A stretch of DNA of 64,000 nt from Pseudoalteromonas apostichopi (GTDB lineage: Bacteria; Pseudomonadota; Gammaproteobacteria; Enterobacterales; Alteromonadaceae): assembly GCF_030297135.1 (NCBI RefSeq), contig NZ_AP028066.1, positions 830,442 to 894,441 of the forward strand, in the 5' to 3' direction. Position numbers and translations under genes: made by a program. The notes beneath the pieces were generated by a model, which was not told where the DNA came from, did not search any database, and saw nothing but the letters and a program-made list of their open reading frames with translations. How positions within the stretch are numbered: the stretch's first letter is position 1; each line of letters starts with the position of its first letter. Shown here in pieces: positions 42,374-51,456 of this stretch.

Positions 42374-42487
42374 TTAGAAGTTAAACCATTGTGCAACGTT
42401 ACGAAATAATTCGATAGATGCATATGCACTGAGTAAACTCAAAACCGGTGCAACCATAAGTAAAAATAAGCTGATTTCACTACTCAT
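42374..42487 (-). CDS. Small membrane protein (37 residues)
   Basis: A short frame MSSEISLFLLMVAPVL... ends AQWFNF. It has one hydrophobic helix (about residues 5-24) and a short polar/aromatic tail. It starts 12 bases after the stop codon of the exported 92-residue protein, with AAGGA about 10 bases before the ATG. The close spacing suggests a bicistron. Function is unknown, and it could be spurious. Confidence 0.55.
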   Translation of the reverse strand: MSSEISLFLLMVAPVLSLLSAYASIELFRNVAQWFNF

Positions 42488-42499
42488 TATCTTGCTTCC

Positions 42500-42778
42500 T
42501 TACTGTTTGTTTGTTGCTTTTGGGGCTTGTGCAACTTTTAACTCTTCTTCTTTCGAAGTAATTGCATCTTCACTCATGTAAGTATCTAGTAACTTTTGAG
42601 CATCAAACTCAATGCTGTTCATTACGCTTTGTTTCAGTTCGTTACTTGCTTGCTGAACATAGCTTTTAACAGATTGTGTAATTGTGTTGCTGATATCTAA
42701 TTCAAAGTCAGTAGCGCTTGCTTGAGTTGACCCTAATACAAGTAACGCAGCAGTAGTTAATTTAAGTGAGTTATTCAT
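42500..42778 (-). CDS. Small exported hypothetical protein
   Basis: The 92-residue protein has a signal peptide (1-22, ending ASA) and a mature helical part: FELDISNTITQSVKSYVQQASNELK, then MNSIEFDAQKLLDTYMS and a Lys/Ala/Gln tail. AAGGAA lies before the ATG. I recognise no family. It and the 37-residue membrane protein lie between the sigma/ChrR regulon and trhA. Confidence 0.75.
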   Translation of the reverse strand: MNNSLKLTTAALLVLGSTQASATDFELDISNTITQSVKSYVQQASNELKQSVMNSIEFDAQKLLDTYMSEDAITSKEEELKVAQAPKATNKQ

Positions 42779-43035
42779 AGTGGTATTCCTTGTCTCTTTA
42801 AGTAATTAGTCGTAATTACTTAATCAAAGGTTGTGCCACTCTGAAAATATTTTTTAACCCATTGATTTTCAATGACTAAAATATTAATTTATTTTTTACC
42901 CCTATTCAGTGGTGGTTAATAAAACCAACTGATTTAGATATTTTGACCAATATTTAGTTAAAAAATAAGCGTTGCCAATTTCGGCGCACACTTGTACACT
43001 GAAACTGTTTTAAACACGCGTATTAGTAAATAAAT

Positions 43036-43665
43036 ATGACAAAACTACTCCCTTATTCACGCCAAGAAGAACAACTTAACGTGCTCACTCACGGCATGGG
43101 AGTACTCTTTGCGATATATGTGCTGTGGGATTTGATTTCACAATCTAATGTCGCATCGGCGACAGTGAGTGCCATCGTTTATGGATCAAGTCTACTGGTA
43201 TTATTCTTAGCCTCTACTTTATATCATGCCAGTACTAAAGAACGAATTCGTGCTATTTATAAAAAATGTGACCACTGTGCTATTTACCTACTTATTGCAG
43301 GTACTTATACACCCTATTTAGTTATTACTTTATCAGGGGCATGGTCAATTGCCGCTTTAGTGTTTATTTGGTCTCTAGCTTTAGGCGGTGTTATTTATAA
43401 ATTGCTAGTAAAAAACGGTAATAAAAAGGTCTCTCTCGCCACTTATTTATTAATGGGCTGGTTTGCATTGGCGCTTGTATATCCTCTTTATTTAAACCTT
43501 GATTTAAGTGCATTATGGTGGTTATTAGCAGGTGGTATTGCTTACAGCTTAGGAACTTTGTTCTACAGTGCTAAAACCCGCCATTTCAGCCATGCAATTT
43601 GGCATGTATTCGTGCTAGTTGGCTGTGTCTGCCACTACGTATCAATTAGTTTATATGTTTATTAA
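43036..43665 (+). CDS. Hemolysin III family membrane protein (TrhA/PAQR type)
   Basis: The 209-residue protein has seven membrane segments. Family signatures are EEQLNVLTHGMGVLFA, STLYHASTKERIR with its His, KKCDHCAIYLLIAGTYTP with the Asp-His pair, and HAIWHVFVLVGCVCHY. These residues form the PAQR metal site. In E. coli TrhA has been linked to membrane energetics; a haemolytic role is not shown for most members. It overlaps the convergent alkyltransferase-like gene by 4 bases. Confidence 0.93.
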   Translation: MTKLLPYSRQEEQLNVLTHGMGVLFAIYVLWDLISQSNVASATVSAIVYGSSLLVLFLASTLYHASTKERIRAIYKKCDHCAIYLLIAGTYTPYLVITLSGAWSIAALVFIWSLALGGVIYKLLVKNGNKKVSLATYLLMGWFALALVYPLYLNLDLSALWWLLAGGIAYSLGTLFYSAKTRHFSHAIWHVFVLVGCVCHYVSISLYVY

Positions 43666-43979
43666 TCCCACTGATGTAGGCGCATATTAATTTTAGTCTT
43701 ATTAAATGTTACGCCTTCACTGAGTAGTTTTTGTCGTTGCTCAAGATGTTTACAGCTGCCCTCAGGAAAGGAAATTTTACCTTGGCTATTTACCACCCGA
43801 TGCCACGGGATACTTGAGCCTTCAGGCATGAGCTTTAATAGCCGCCCTACCAATCTCGAATTGTTAGGGTATCCAGCAAGCTTTGCTACTTGCCCATAAC
43901 TTGCTACTTTTCCCTCTGGAATTGCACAAATAATGGTATAAATTAAATCCTCTTTACTAACGTGTGTTGGTTGCTGCAC
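43662..43979 (-). CDS. Alkyltransferase-like protein (ATL)
   Basis: I start at GTG 43979 (MQQPTHVSKEDLIYTI), 7 bases after GGAG and inside the end of the LysR gene; the frame is open further upstream, but that part only shadows LysR. The 105-residue protein has the MGMT DNA-binding fold, with GKVASYGQVAKLAG and the active-site loop PWHRV (58-62). Trp replaces the acceptor Cys, which defines ATLs. ATLs bind O6-alkylguanine and hand it to nucleotide excision repair rather than repairing it themselves. Confidence 0.92.
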   Translation of the reverse strand: MQQPTHVSKEDLIYTIICAIPEGKVASYGQVAKLAGYPNNSRLVGRLLKLMPEGSSIPWHRVVNSQGKISFPEGSCKHLEQRQKLLSEGVTFNKTKINMRLHQWD

Positions 43980-44874
43980 GACTACACTCCAAATATTGTT
44001 TACTGATCTCGCTAAAATCTTGCCAAATAGCTCTAGCAACAGGACCATGATGGACAGAGTGCTGTCTAAATACGCGAATTTCTGCGCCAAACTGGTGTTC
44101 ACGGTCAGTAATTTTAATTTGCTGTAATAAACCAGCTTCTATTTCAGCTTTGCAGTGTTGTAAACTAATCATTGCCCAACCTGCACCAGACAATAAAAAC
44201 GACTTAACACTGGTTATATCATCAATTTTCATCAATGCAGCTCCCAAGGTATAAGAAAGCCTATCACTGTCAAAGCTCAAGTCGCTTTCAAACATAGCTA
44301 AGCAAGGGTAATTTTGAATATCCGCAAAGCTGATTTCATTTGGCACCACATCAGGAGCACTGACAATACCAATATCAAATTTACCAATTGGTAGACTCTC
44401 AAAATCCCCTGTTGCATGAAACAAATCAAACCAAGGACCAATTCCTAAATCAGCCTGATGGCTGTTAACCTGCTCAAGTGATACAAAGCGTTTACCCGAA
44501 GAAATACTAAACTCTGTACTGGCAAAGCGCTTAAAGGTTTGGCTAATCACTTGGTTATAGCTATGTTGATGACAAAGCTGTTCATAACAAATTTTGTAAT
44601 TAGCCTCATTGCCTAGTGCAAGTTCTTTTGCTAATGATCTTAACTCACTGTTTGCATTCATCAATTGGCGCGCTTCTCGGTAAAAAATACGGCCTTTTTC
44701 AGTTAAATGTAAACGATATTGACTTCGATCTAGTAGCTCAAAACCTAGTTCCGACTCTAGCTTCTTAATAGCCAAAGTTAGAGCAGGTTGGGTCTTATGC
44801 AATTTTACTGCGGCTTGACTCAAACTAGAGCTTTGCACAATAGCATCTAGAACGATTAATTGATTTAAATTCAT
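43957..44874 (-). CDS. LysR-family transcriptional regulator
   Basis: The protein of about 305 residues starts MNLNQLIVLDAIVQS with a winged helix-turn-helix (SLSQAAVKLHKTQPALTLAIKKLE) and a periplasmic-binding-like effector domain. It is divergent from the RND efflux genes with a 117-base gap, so it probably regulates them and itself. ATG 44874 is chosen over TTG 44883; the ribosome-binding site is weak. The effector is unknown. Confidence 0.93.
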   Translation of the reverse strand: MNLNQLIVLDAIVQSSSLSQAAVKLHKTQPALTLAIKKLESELGFELLDRSQYRLHLTEKGRIFYREARQLMNANSELRSLAKELALGNEANYKICYEQLCHQHSYNQVISQTFKRFASTEFSISSGKRFVSLEQVNSHQADLGIGPWFDLFHATGDFESLPIGKFDIGIVSAPDVVPNEISFADIQNYPCLAMFESDLSFDSDRLSYTLGAALMKIDDITSVKSFLLSGAGWAMISLQHCKAEIEAGLLQQIKITDREHQFGAEIRVFRQHSVHHGPVARAIWQDFSEISKQYLECSRAATNTR

Positions 44875-44991
44875 TAATGGCAAACTATATAAATAAAATT
44901 AATACTGTTTCTAAAATTTAATAATTTTTATTTTATATCTTTGCAGCGTATCCTGCAGCAAATTTATGCTTTCTTATCTATGGAGAGGACA

Positions 44992-46077
44992 ATGAGATTG
45001 GCACCCGCCGTGTTAATTAGCAGCATGTTTCTGTTACTTTCGGCATGTTCAGAGCAAGCAAAACAAGTTGAAGCAGAGCAGGTAGTACGCCCTGTTAAAC
45101 TTTTTAATATTGGTAATAATTCAGAGCAAAGCATTCGCAGCTTTCCTGCTGAAGTTGTTGCTAACCAAGGTTCTTACCTAGCCTTTAGAGTTAATGGTGA
45201 GTTACTTGAGTTTCCAGCTCTAGCGGGCCAACATGTTGAAAAAGGTGAGCTTTTAGCAAAACTCGATCCCGAAGATTTTCAACTGCAATATGATGAACGC
45301 AAAGCTCGCTTTGAACTTGCTGAATCTCAACTTGACCGAGTCCAAAAGCTATTTAACCGTTCAATTGCCAGCCAATCTGAGTTAGATCAAGCGCTGGCCA
45401 ATAAACAAGTTGCAGAGTCAGCGCTAAAAATAGCCAAAACCAATCTAGATAATAGTGAATTACGCGCACCGTTCGCGGGTACTGTGGCAAAGGTGTTTGT
45501 TAAAAACTTTGAAAACATTCAAGCGAAACAAAACATCTTACGCCTTGAAACGCGCGACCTAATGGACGTAGTAATTCAAGTTCCCGAAAAACTTATTGCA
45601 CGAATCGATAAAGACGTTGACTATCAACCTGAAGTTGTCTTCGATGGTTACCCAAACAAGTCATATCAATTAACCATAAAAGAGTTTGATACCCAAGCCG
45701 ACCCTATCACTTTAACCTACAAAGTTGTGTTTTCTTTACCTGTACCAGAAGACTTTAATCTACTTGCAGGTATGACTGGCCGCGTTGATATAGATTTAAG
45801 CAAAATCACTAGCTCACAATCATCTTACACACTATTGCCTGTTGAAGCGGTTTTTTCAGAACCTACCGAGTCTGAAAATAACAATAGCTATGTGTGGCTG
45901 TATGACCAAAATACTGGCTTAGTACATAAACAAGCTGTTGAAGTTGGCCAGTTACATCGTGATGGTATTGAAGTGCTATCAGGTATTGAGCAAGACCAAA
46001 TTGTTGTTGCAGCAGGCGTACACTCTTTAGAAGAAGGTATGAAAGTGCGCCCATGGCAAAAAGAGCGAGGCTTATAA
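44992..46077 (+). CDS. RND efflux membrane fusion (periplasmic adaptor) lipoprotein
   Basis: I start at MRLAPAVLISS (ATG 44992, GGAGAGGA upstream); the lipobox LSAC places the lipidated Cys at 19. The 361-residue protein has the HlyD/AcrA layout: lipoyl half (FPALAGQHVEKGELLAKLDPEDF), an alpha hairpin (QLDRVQKLFNRSIASQSELDQA) and ELRAPFAGTVAKVFV. It links the inner-membrane RND pump to an outer-membrane channel, which is not encoded here. It shares TAATG with the pump gene. Confidence 0.95.
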   Translation: MRLAPAVLISSMFLLLSACSEQAKQVEAEQVVRPVKLFNIGNNSEQSIRSFPAEVVANQGSYLAFRVNGELLEFPALAGQHVEKGELLAKLDPEDFQLQYDERKARFELAESQLDRVQKLFNRSIASQSELDQALANKQVAESALKIAKTNLDNSELRAPFAGTVAKVFVKNFENIQAKQNILRLETRDLMDVVIQVPEKLIARIDKDVDYQPEVVFDGYPNKSYQLTIKEFDTQADPITLTYKVVFSLPVPEDFNLLAGMTGRVDIDLSKITSSQSSYTLLPVEAVFSEPTESENNNSYVWLYDQNTGLVHKQAVEVGQLHRDGIEVLSGIEQDQIVVAAGVHSLEEGMKVRPWQKERGL

Positions 46078-49000
46078 TGAGCTTCGCTGCACTTGCTATT
46101 GAAAGAAAAGTCATTAGCTGGATGTTTGCGCTGTTTTTACTGATTGGTGGAACAGTCGCTTACTTTGGCTTAGGACAACTTGAAGATCCTGAATTCACCC
46201 TAAAAAAAGCCATGGTGATCACGCTTTACCCGGGCGCGTCACCACAACAGGTTGAAGAAGAAGTTACCTTTCCTATCGAAAATGCAATTCAACAGCTGCC
46301 GTATGTTGATTACGTAACGAGTATTTCATCAACAGGTAAATCGCAAATTACCGTGGAGATGAAAAGCAATTACCGTAAACAAGACTTACGCCAAATATGG
46401 GATGAACTGCGTCGTAAAATCAACGATCAAGCAGCGTCAATGCCATCAGGGGTTTATCCTAGTAAGATTATGGATGACTTTGGTGATGTATACGGTGTGA
46501 TGTATGCGGTAACCGGTGATGGTTACTCTTATGATGAACTCAAAGATTACGTTGATTATCTAAAACGCGAACTTGTTTTGGTGGATGGTGTAAGTAAAGT
46601 AACCGTAGGTGGTGAACAACAAGCCCAAGTGATGGTTGAAATTTCAACTCGTAAACTAGCCCAGTTAGGTATCTCACCCAATCGTATTTACCAGCTTTTA
46701 CAAACACAAAACAGTGTGTCGAACGCAGGTAAAGTGCGCGTTGGCGATGAATCAATTCGCCTACATCCAACAGGTGAATTCAAAGATGTAAAAGAGCTCG
46801 AAAATCTACTTATCTCTAAGCCAGGTGAGAATGAACTTATTTACTTAGGTGACGTTGCTACCGTTTTTCGTGAGTATGCAGAAGTCCCTAATAATATTAT
46901 TCGCTATAACCAGCAGCAAGCATTACTGGTAGGCGTGTCGTTTAGCTCTGGTGTCAATGTAGTTGATGTTGGTGCAAATATTGAGGCTCATTTAGCGTCA
47001 CTTGAATATCAACGACCACATGGCATGGAAATTAACAGCGTTTATAACCAACCTGCCGAAGTTGAAAAGTCAGTAAGTGGCTTTATTATCAGCCTACTAG
47101 AAGCTGTTGCCATTGTTATTATCGTACTCTTAGTCTTTATGGGCTTTAAAAGCGGCGTATTGATTGGTGTAATACTCCTGCTAACGGTATTAGGTACCTT
47201 CATATTTATGAAGTTGTTTGCTATTGATTTACAACGTATTTCGCTTGGTGCCTTGATCATAGCCTTAGGTATGCTGGTTGATAATGCTATTGTAGTAACC
47301 GAAGGCATATTGATAAATCTAAAGCGCGGACAAACTAAACTGCAAGCTGCAACTAATATTGTAGATCAAACCAAGTGGCCGTTATTAGGTGCTACGGTTA
47401 TCGCTATTACAGCATTTGCGCCAATTGGCTTGAGTTCAGATGCCAGTGGAGAGTTTGCAGGAAGCTTATTCTGGGTATTATTTATATCGTTATTACTGAG
47501 CTGGATCACAGCCATTACCTTAACGCCTTTCTTCGCTGATTTGATGTTTAAACAAGCAACTGAAAAACAGCCGCATCATGATGAAGACCCTTACCAAGGT
47601 GTTATTTTTAATGTCTATAAAGGCGTGTTACATACAGCAATGCGGTACCGTAAAACCACGCTACTTCTAATGGTTATTATGTTGGTAAGCTCAGTTTATG
47701 GTTTTAAATTTATTAAACAGTCGTTCTTCCCTGCATCAAATACACCTATGTTTTATGTTGATTATTGGCATACGCAAGGCGCTGATATTCATACCACAAT
47801 GGATGGTGTTGCAAAGCTTGAAAAATTCTTACAAGCCGACCCTCTGGTTGAAGAAATAACCACAACGGTTGGTCAAGGCGCACCGCGTTTTATGCTGACT
47901 TACGCACCTGAAAAATCATACCCAGCTTATGGGCAATTGATTATTCGTGTAAAAGACCGCGAAGCTGTTACTACCATGATCAAAAAAGTACGTGATTATC
48001 AGCACGAGCATGTACTTGATGCTCAGCTTAAAGTTAAACGTATGGAAATTGGCCCATCCACTGATGCAAAAATTGAAGCACGTTTTTCTGGTGCTGATCC
48101 TGTGGTACTTCGCCAGTTAGCAAAAGAGGCAAAAGACATTCTGCATCAAGATGCAGGGGCATTTAATATTCGTGACGATTGGCGTGCTCGCTCTAAGTTA
48201 ATTCGTCCGCAATTTAACGAGCAAAAAGCCCGTCGTTTAGGGATTGCTAAATCTGACCTTGATCAGCTGCTGTTAACTAGCTTATCGGGTAAACAAGTGG
48301 GCGTTTATAAAGATGGCACACAAATGCTACCTATTATTGCTCGTTCGCCTGCTGAAGAACGCTTAAACGTTGAAAGCTTGCGTGACTTACAAATTTACAG
48401 CCCTGTGTTAGGTGTGTTTGTACCGGTGACCCAAGTGGTTGATGATTTTGTTGTTGAGTGGGAAGACAGCTTGATCATGCGACGTGACCGTAAGCGTACC
48501 ATCACTGTGATGGCCGACCACGATGTTATTGGCGATGAAACTCCAGCGAAGCTTTTTGCACGTGTTCGCAAAGACATAGAAGCTATTGAGCTGCCTCGTG
48601 GCTATGAATTGCAGTGGGGCGGCGAATATGAGTCATCAAGCAAAGCGCAAAAAGCTATTTTCGGCTCATTGCCGCTAGGTTACTTAGCTATGTTCGCTAT
48701 AACTGTACTGCTATTTAACTCGGTTAAAAAGCCTTTAGTGATTTGGGCAACAGTGCCACTAGCCATTGTGGGTGTATCAGCTGGTTTATTACTAATGAAT
48801 GCTGCATTTAGCTTTATGGCACTACTTGGCTTACTGAGCTTAAGCGGCATGCTCATCAAAAACGGCATTGTCTTAGTTGACCAAATTAACCTTGAACTCG
48901 ATAGCGGCAAAGACCCTTACAAAGCGGTGTTCGACTCTGGGGTGAGCCGTGTTCGTCCTGTAGCGATGGCTGCAATTACCACCATTTTAGGCATGATCCC

Positions 49001-49148
49001 ACTGCTATTTGACGTGTTCTTCCAGTCAATGGCGGTAACCATTATGTTTGGTCTTGGTTTTGCCACAGTACTGACACTGATTGTAGTGCCTGTGCTCTAT
49101 ACCATGCTGTTTAAGATCAAAGTACCTAAACAGCGTCACGCTAATTAA
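46077..49148 (+). CDS. RND efflux transporter (AcrB/MexF family)
   Basis: The 1023-residue pump has 12 membrane segments and two large periplasmic loops: YFGLGQLEDPEFTLKKAMV, TLYPGASPQQVEEEVTFPIENAIQQL near the start, GMLVDNAIVVTEGI in the fourth segment and LSLSGMLIKNGIVLVDQIN in the tenth. It exports drugs or other amphipathic compounds by proton motive force. The LEDPEF-type N terminus places it in the HAE1 group near VexH/VmeF-like pumps rather than the heavy-metal group. Substrates cannot be told. Confidence 0.95.
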   Translation: MSFAALAIERKVISWMFALFLLIGGTVAYFGLGQLEDPEFTLKKAMVITLYPGASPQQVEEEVTFPIENAIQQLPYVDYVTSISSTGKSQITVEMKSNYRKQDLRQIWDELRRKINDQAASMPSGVYPSKIMDDFGDVYGVMYAVTGDGYSYDELKDYVDYLKRELVLVDGVSKVTVGGEQQAQVMVEISTRKLAQLGISPNRIYQLLQTQNSVSNAGKVRVGDESIRLHPTGEFKDVKELENLLISKPGENELIYLGDVATVFREYAEVPNNIIRYNQQQALLVGVSFSSGVNVVDVGANIEAHLASLEYQRPHGMEINSVYNQPAEVEKSVSGFIISLLEAVAIVIIVLLVFMGFKSGVLIGVILLLTVLGTFIFMKLFAIDLQRISLGALIIALGMLVDNAIVVTEGILINLKRGQTKLQAATNIVDQTKWPLLGATVIAITAFAPIGLSSDASGEFAGSLFWVLFISLLLSWITAITLTPFFADLMFKQATEKQPHHDEDPYQGVIFNVYKGVLHTAMRYRKTTLLLMVIMLVSSVYGFKFIKQSFFPASNTPMFYVDYWHTQGADIHTTMDGVAKLEKFLQADPLVEEITTTVGQGAPRFMLTYAPEKSYPAYGQLIIRVKDREAVTTMIKKVRDYQHEHVLDAQLKVKRMEIGPSTDAKIEARFSGADPVVLRQLAKEAKDILHQDAGAFNIRDDWRARSKLIRPQFNEQKARRLGIAKSDLDQLLLTSLSGKQVGVYKDGTQMLPIIARSPAEERLNVESLRDLQIYSPVLGVFVPVTQVVDDFVVEWEDSLIMRRDRKRTITVMADHDVIGDETPAKLFARVRKDIEAIELPRGYELQWGGEYESSSKAQKAIFGSLPLGYLAMFAITVLLFNSVKKPLVIWATVPLAIVGVSAGLLLMNAAFSFMALLGLLSLSGMLIKNGIVLVDQINLELDSGKDPYKAVFDSGVSRVRPVAMAAITTILGMIPLLFDVFFQSMAVTIMFGLGFATVLTLIVVPVLYTMLFKIKVPKQRHAN

Positions 49149-49170
49149 TACAGATTGACTCTCAACCAAA

Positions 49171-49200
49171 AGCCCTAACATCAAATTGTTAGGGCTTTTT
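49171..49200 (+). terminator. Terminator of the RND operon
   Basis: AGCCCTAACA (49171-49180) and TGTTAGGGCT (49187-49196) form a 10-bp stem followed by TTTTTC and flanked by AA on the other side. Confidence 0.9.
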
Positions 49201-49287
49201 CTTTAAAAAGTGAACACTCTAGTTAAGTTTTAAAGTGGAAGGCTAATTAACGTTAGTGTAATTAACGTCACATTATTATTCTGAAGC

Positions 49288-50232
49288 CTATTTTTTCAGA
49301 CTTAATGTGCCGGTGCGTTTTGTACTGCTACGCTTAGTTTGATTTGGTTTTGATGAGTGAGAATTGCCAGCCTTTGATCTTGATTGACCTTGTTTGGCAT
49401 CACCTCGTGCCTTTTTCACGTATTTAGAGAAGTCGCGCTTTTTTTCTTCTTCATTGCGTGGTTTTTGCTTGGCACGAGCTTGAGTAGGTTGTTTATTTTC
49501 ATCAACTGAACGCTCTTCCGTTTTACCTGAGTCAGCAATTGAGTTATTGATCTCAGCCATTTCTTGTTCGGTTAAGTGACGCCACTGCCCGACTTTTAAA
49601 CCTTTTAGGGTCACGTTCATAATTCGTGTGCGCTTTAGAGTCACCACTTCATAGCCTAAATATTCGCACATACGGCGTATTTGGCGGTTTAAGCCTTGTG
49701 TTAGCACTATGGTAAATTGCTGTGGGCCCGTTTGTTTAACTTTACACTTTTTAGTGACAGTATCGAGGATAGGAATCCCGTTTGCCATCTTATTCAAGAA
49801 CTGGCGGTTAAGCGGTTTATCAACCGTCACTACATATTCTTTTTCATGATTATTACCAGCGCGAAGAATTTTATTAACGATGTCGCCTTCGTTGGTTAAG
49901 AAGATTAACCCTTCTGAAGGTCTATCTAAGCGTCCAATAGGGAAAATACGTTCTGGGTAATTAACCGCTTTAACAATATTGCTTTGGATTTTTCGCTCAG
50001 TCGTACAAGTAATACCAACAGGTTTGTTATAGGCGATATAAACCAGCTTAGGTTTTGCTTTTAATGGTTTACCATCAATGAGTACATCATCGGCGTCACT
50101 GACTTTTACGCCCATTTCAGGCAAGTTGCCGTTAACAGTAACACGACCTTCTTCAATATATTTATCTGCCTCACGGCGTGAACAAAAACCTGTTTCACTG
50201 ATAAATTTATTTAATCGCTTTAACTCTGTCAT
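49288..50232 (-). CDS. rluF: 23S rRNA pseudouridine(2604) synthase
   Basis: The 314-residue protein has an S4 RNA-binding domain (RLNKFISETGFCSRREADKYIEEGRV) and the RsuA-type catalytic domain with catalytic Asp in IGRLDRPSEGLIFLTN near residue 103. NHEKEYVVTVDKP and LTQGLNRQIRRMCEYLGYEV favour RluF over RluB/RsuA. A basic, low-complexity tail of about 90 residues (Lys/Arg/Ser/Gln-rich) follows the domain. Confidence 0.92.
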   Translation of the reverse strand: MTELKRLNKFISETGFCSRREADKYIEEGRVTVNGNLPEMGVKVSDADDVLIDGKPLKAKPKLVYIAYNKPVGITCTTERKIQSNIVKAVNYPERIFPIGRLDRPSEGLIFLTNEGDIVNKILRAGNNHEKEYVVTVDKPLNRQFLNKMANGIPILDTVTKKCKVKQTGPQQFTIVLTQGLNRQIRRMCEYLGYEVVTLKRTRIMNVTLKGLKVGQWRHLTEQEMAEINNSIADSGKTEERSVDENKQPTQARAKQKPRNEEEKKRDFSKYVKKARGDAKQGQSRSKAGNSHSSKPNQTKRSSTKRTGTLSLKK

Positions 50233-50311
50233 GGCACACTTCTGTCTGGATTTTAAAGCCGCTAGTTTATACCAGAAGACTTTACCAAGCTAGGTAGAAT
50301 CTAGGCTCTTT

Positions 50312-50332
50312 CACTACACTTTTAGTGTAGTG
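50312..50332 (-). terminator. Stem-loop covering the stop codon of the binding-protein gene
   Basis: CACTACACT (50312-50320) and AGTGTAGTG (50324-50332) form a perfect 9-bp stem whose 3-base loop begins the TAA stop (complement of 50322-50324). No T run follows on the minus strand, so it may stabilise the mRNA end rather than terminate. Confidence 0.55.
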
Positions 50333-51413
50333 CTGCGTTTTTAGGCTTTTCGCTCAATAAACTATGTAGAGTATCAAAATCGAACGCGTACTCGGTACTT
50401 TTGCTGTTTTGCAATAAGAAAGTTTCAAAAGGGATAACCGACCAGTCTTTGATGTTTCTTAGCCAGTTGTAACTTTGAATATTGTGCTTTGTGATCACCC
50501 CAAGCTGAAATTTAATCGCATCATGATTTTGCCAATAAGGGTTACCATTATGATGATCGACCAAGCTAATTAATGCCCATGCACCCATCATAAAATGCCC
50601 GCCAACACTGGCTGTGAGTTTTTGCTGTTCAATTAAGTTTAAATTATCGTCAAGCCAATCAATGCCACCAATAAAATAGACTCTATCTGTTTTACCTTTT
50701 ACTGCTTCAAGGGCACCTTGTGCCATTAAATCAGAGGCACACCAAATCACATTAGTATCAGGGTATCGTTGTAACAATCGGCTTACTTTATTCTCGGCTT
50801 CTTGCTTATTCCAACCAGCATACACAACTTGCTCAAGCTCAACATCTTGTTTTCGTAGATAGTGCACGAGCCCATCACTGCGGGTGTCAGATTCAGTGCC
50901 ATAATGACCATTAATCGCAACGAAGTGAGGCGTTTGCTGCGTATTTATTGCCTCATCAAGTAAGGCTTTGCCAAGTTGCTCACCCGCTTTAAAGTTATCG
51001 TGAAATACTTCCCCAAGCCAATACTTAAAGCGCTGACGGGGTTTACCCACTTCGTCTCGCTCTACGCCAACAATCGTTTCTTCAAGGGTGATAAATTTCA
51101 CTTTGTGTTGTTCAAGCAAACTCATTGATTGCTCTGCGCCACCTGGGTAATTGATTAAAATGGCGTAATCAGGTTTAGGGTTATATTGCAGGTATTGTTT
51201 TAGTTCGGCTAATTGAATGTGGCGATTTCCACCACCGTAAATTGTTGTGAGAGAAACATTATTTTGCTTGGCAGCAACCTGCATCACATCAGTCACTTTT
51301 TGCCAAAATACATCGCTTTTAACAGAGGGATTAACTAACAGCACAGAGAATTGCTCGCCAGCATAAAGTGGTGAATAGCAAAGCAATGTAAAAACCAACA
51401 AACAAATTCGCAT
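50322..51413 (-). CDS. Periplasmic sugar-binding-like protein (type I substrate-binding fold)
   Basis: I start at MRICLLVFTL (ATG 51413, GGAG upstream), which gives a signal peptide ending YAGEQ. The protein of about 363 residues has the RbsB/LacI-type fold: VLLVNPSVKSDVFWQKVTDVM, PDYAILINYPGG, HFVAINGHYGTESDTRSDGL, VIWCASDLMAQGALEAV, YFIGGIDWLDDNL. No ABC permease or ATPase is nearby. It may act as a ligand sensor, as LuxP does, but no partner kinase is seen here. It is the last gene after DUF418 and EAL-HDOD genes. Confidence 0.85.
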   Translation of the reverse strand: MRICLLVFTLLCYSPLYAGEQFSVLLVNPSVKSDVFWQKVTDVMQVAAKQNNVSLTTIYGGGNRHIQLAELKQYLQYNPKPDYAILINYPGGAEQSMSLLEQHKVKFITLEETIVGVERDEVGKPRQRFKYWLGEVFHDNFKAGEQLGKALLDEAINTQQTPHFVAINGHYGTESDTRSDGLVHYLRKQDVELEQVVYAGWNKQEAENKVSRLLQRYPDTNVIWCASDLMAQGALEAVKGKTDRVYFIGGIDWLDDNLNLIEQQKLTASVGGHFMMGAWALISLVDHHNGNPYWQNHDAIKFQLGVITKHNIQSYNWLRNIKDWSVIPFETFLLQNSKSTEYAFDFDTLHSLLSEKPKNAALH

Positions 51414-51456
51414 TACCACTCCGCTTTGTTTTTCTTTGATTGTAGTATATGAGGAA

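Noticed and set aside
42280..43035. Search for tRNA genes or a phage/mobile insertion border in this looser region.
   Set aside because: No cloverleaf, direct repeat or integrase signal was seen; it is explained by two small ORFs and AT-rich promoter DNA.
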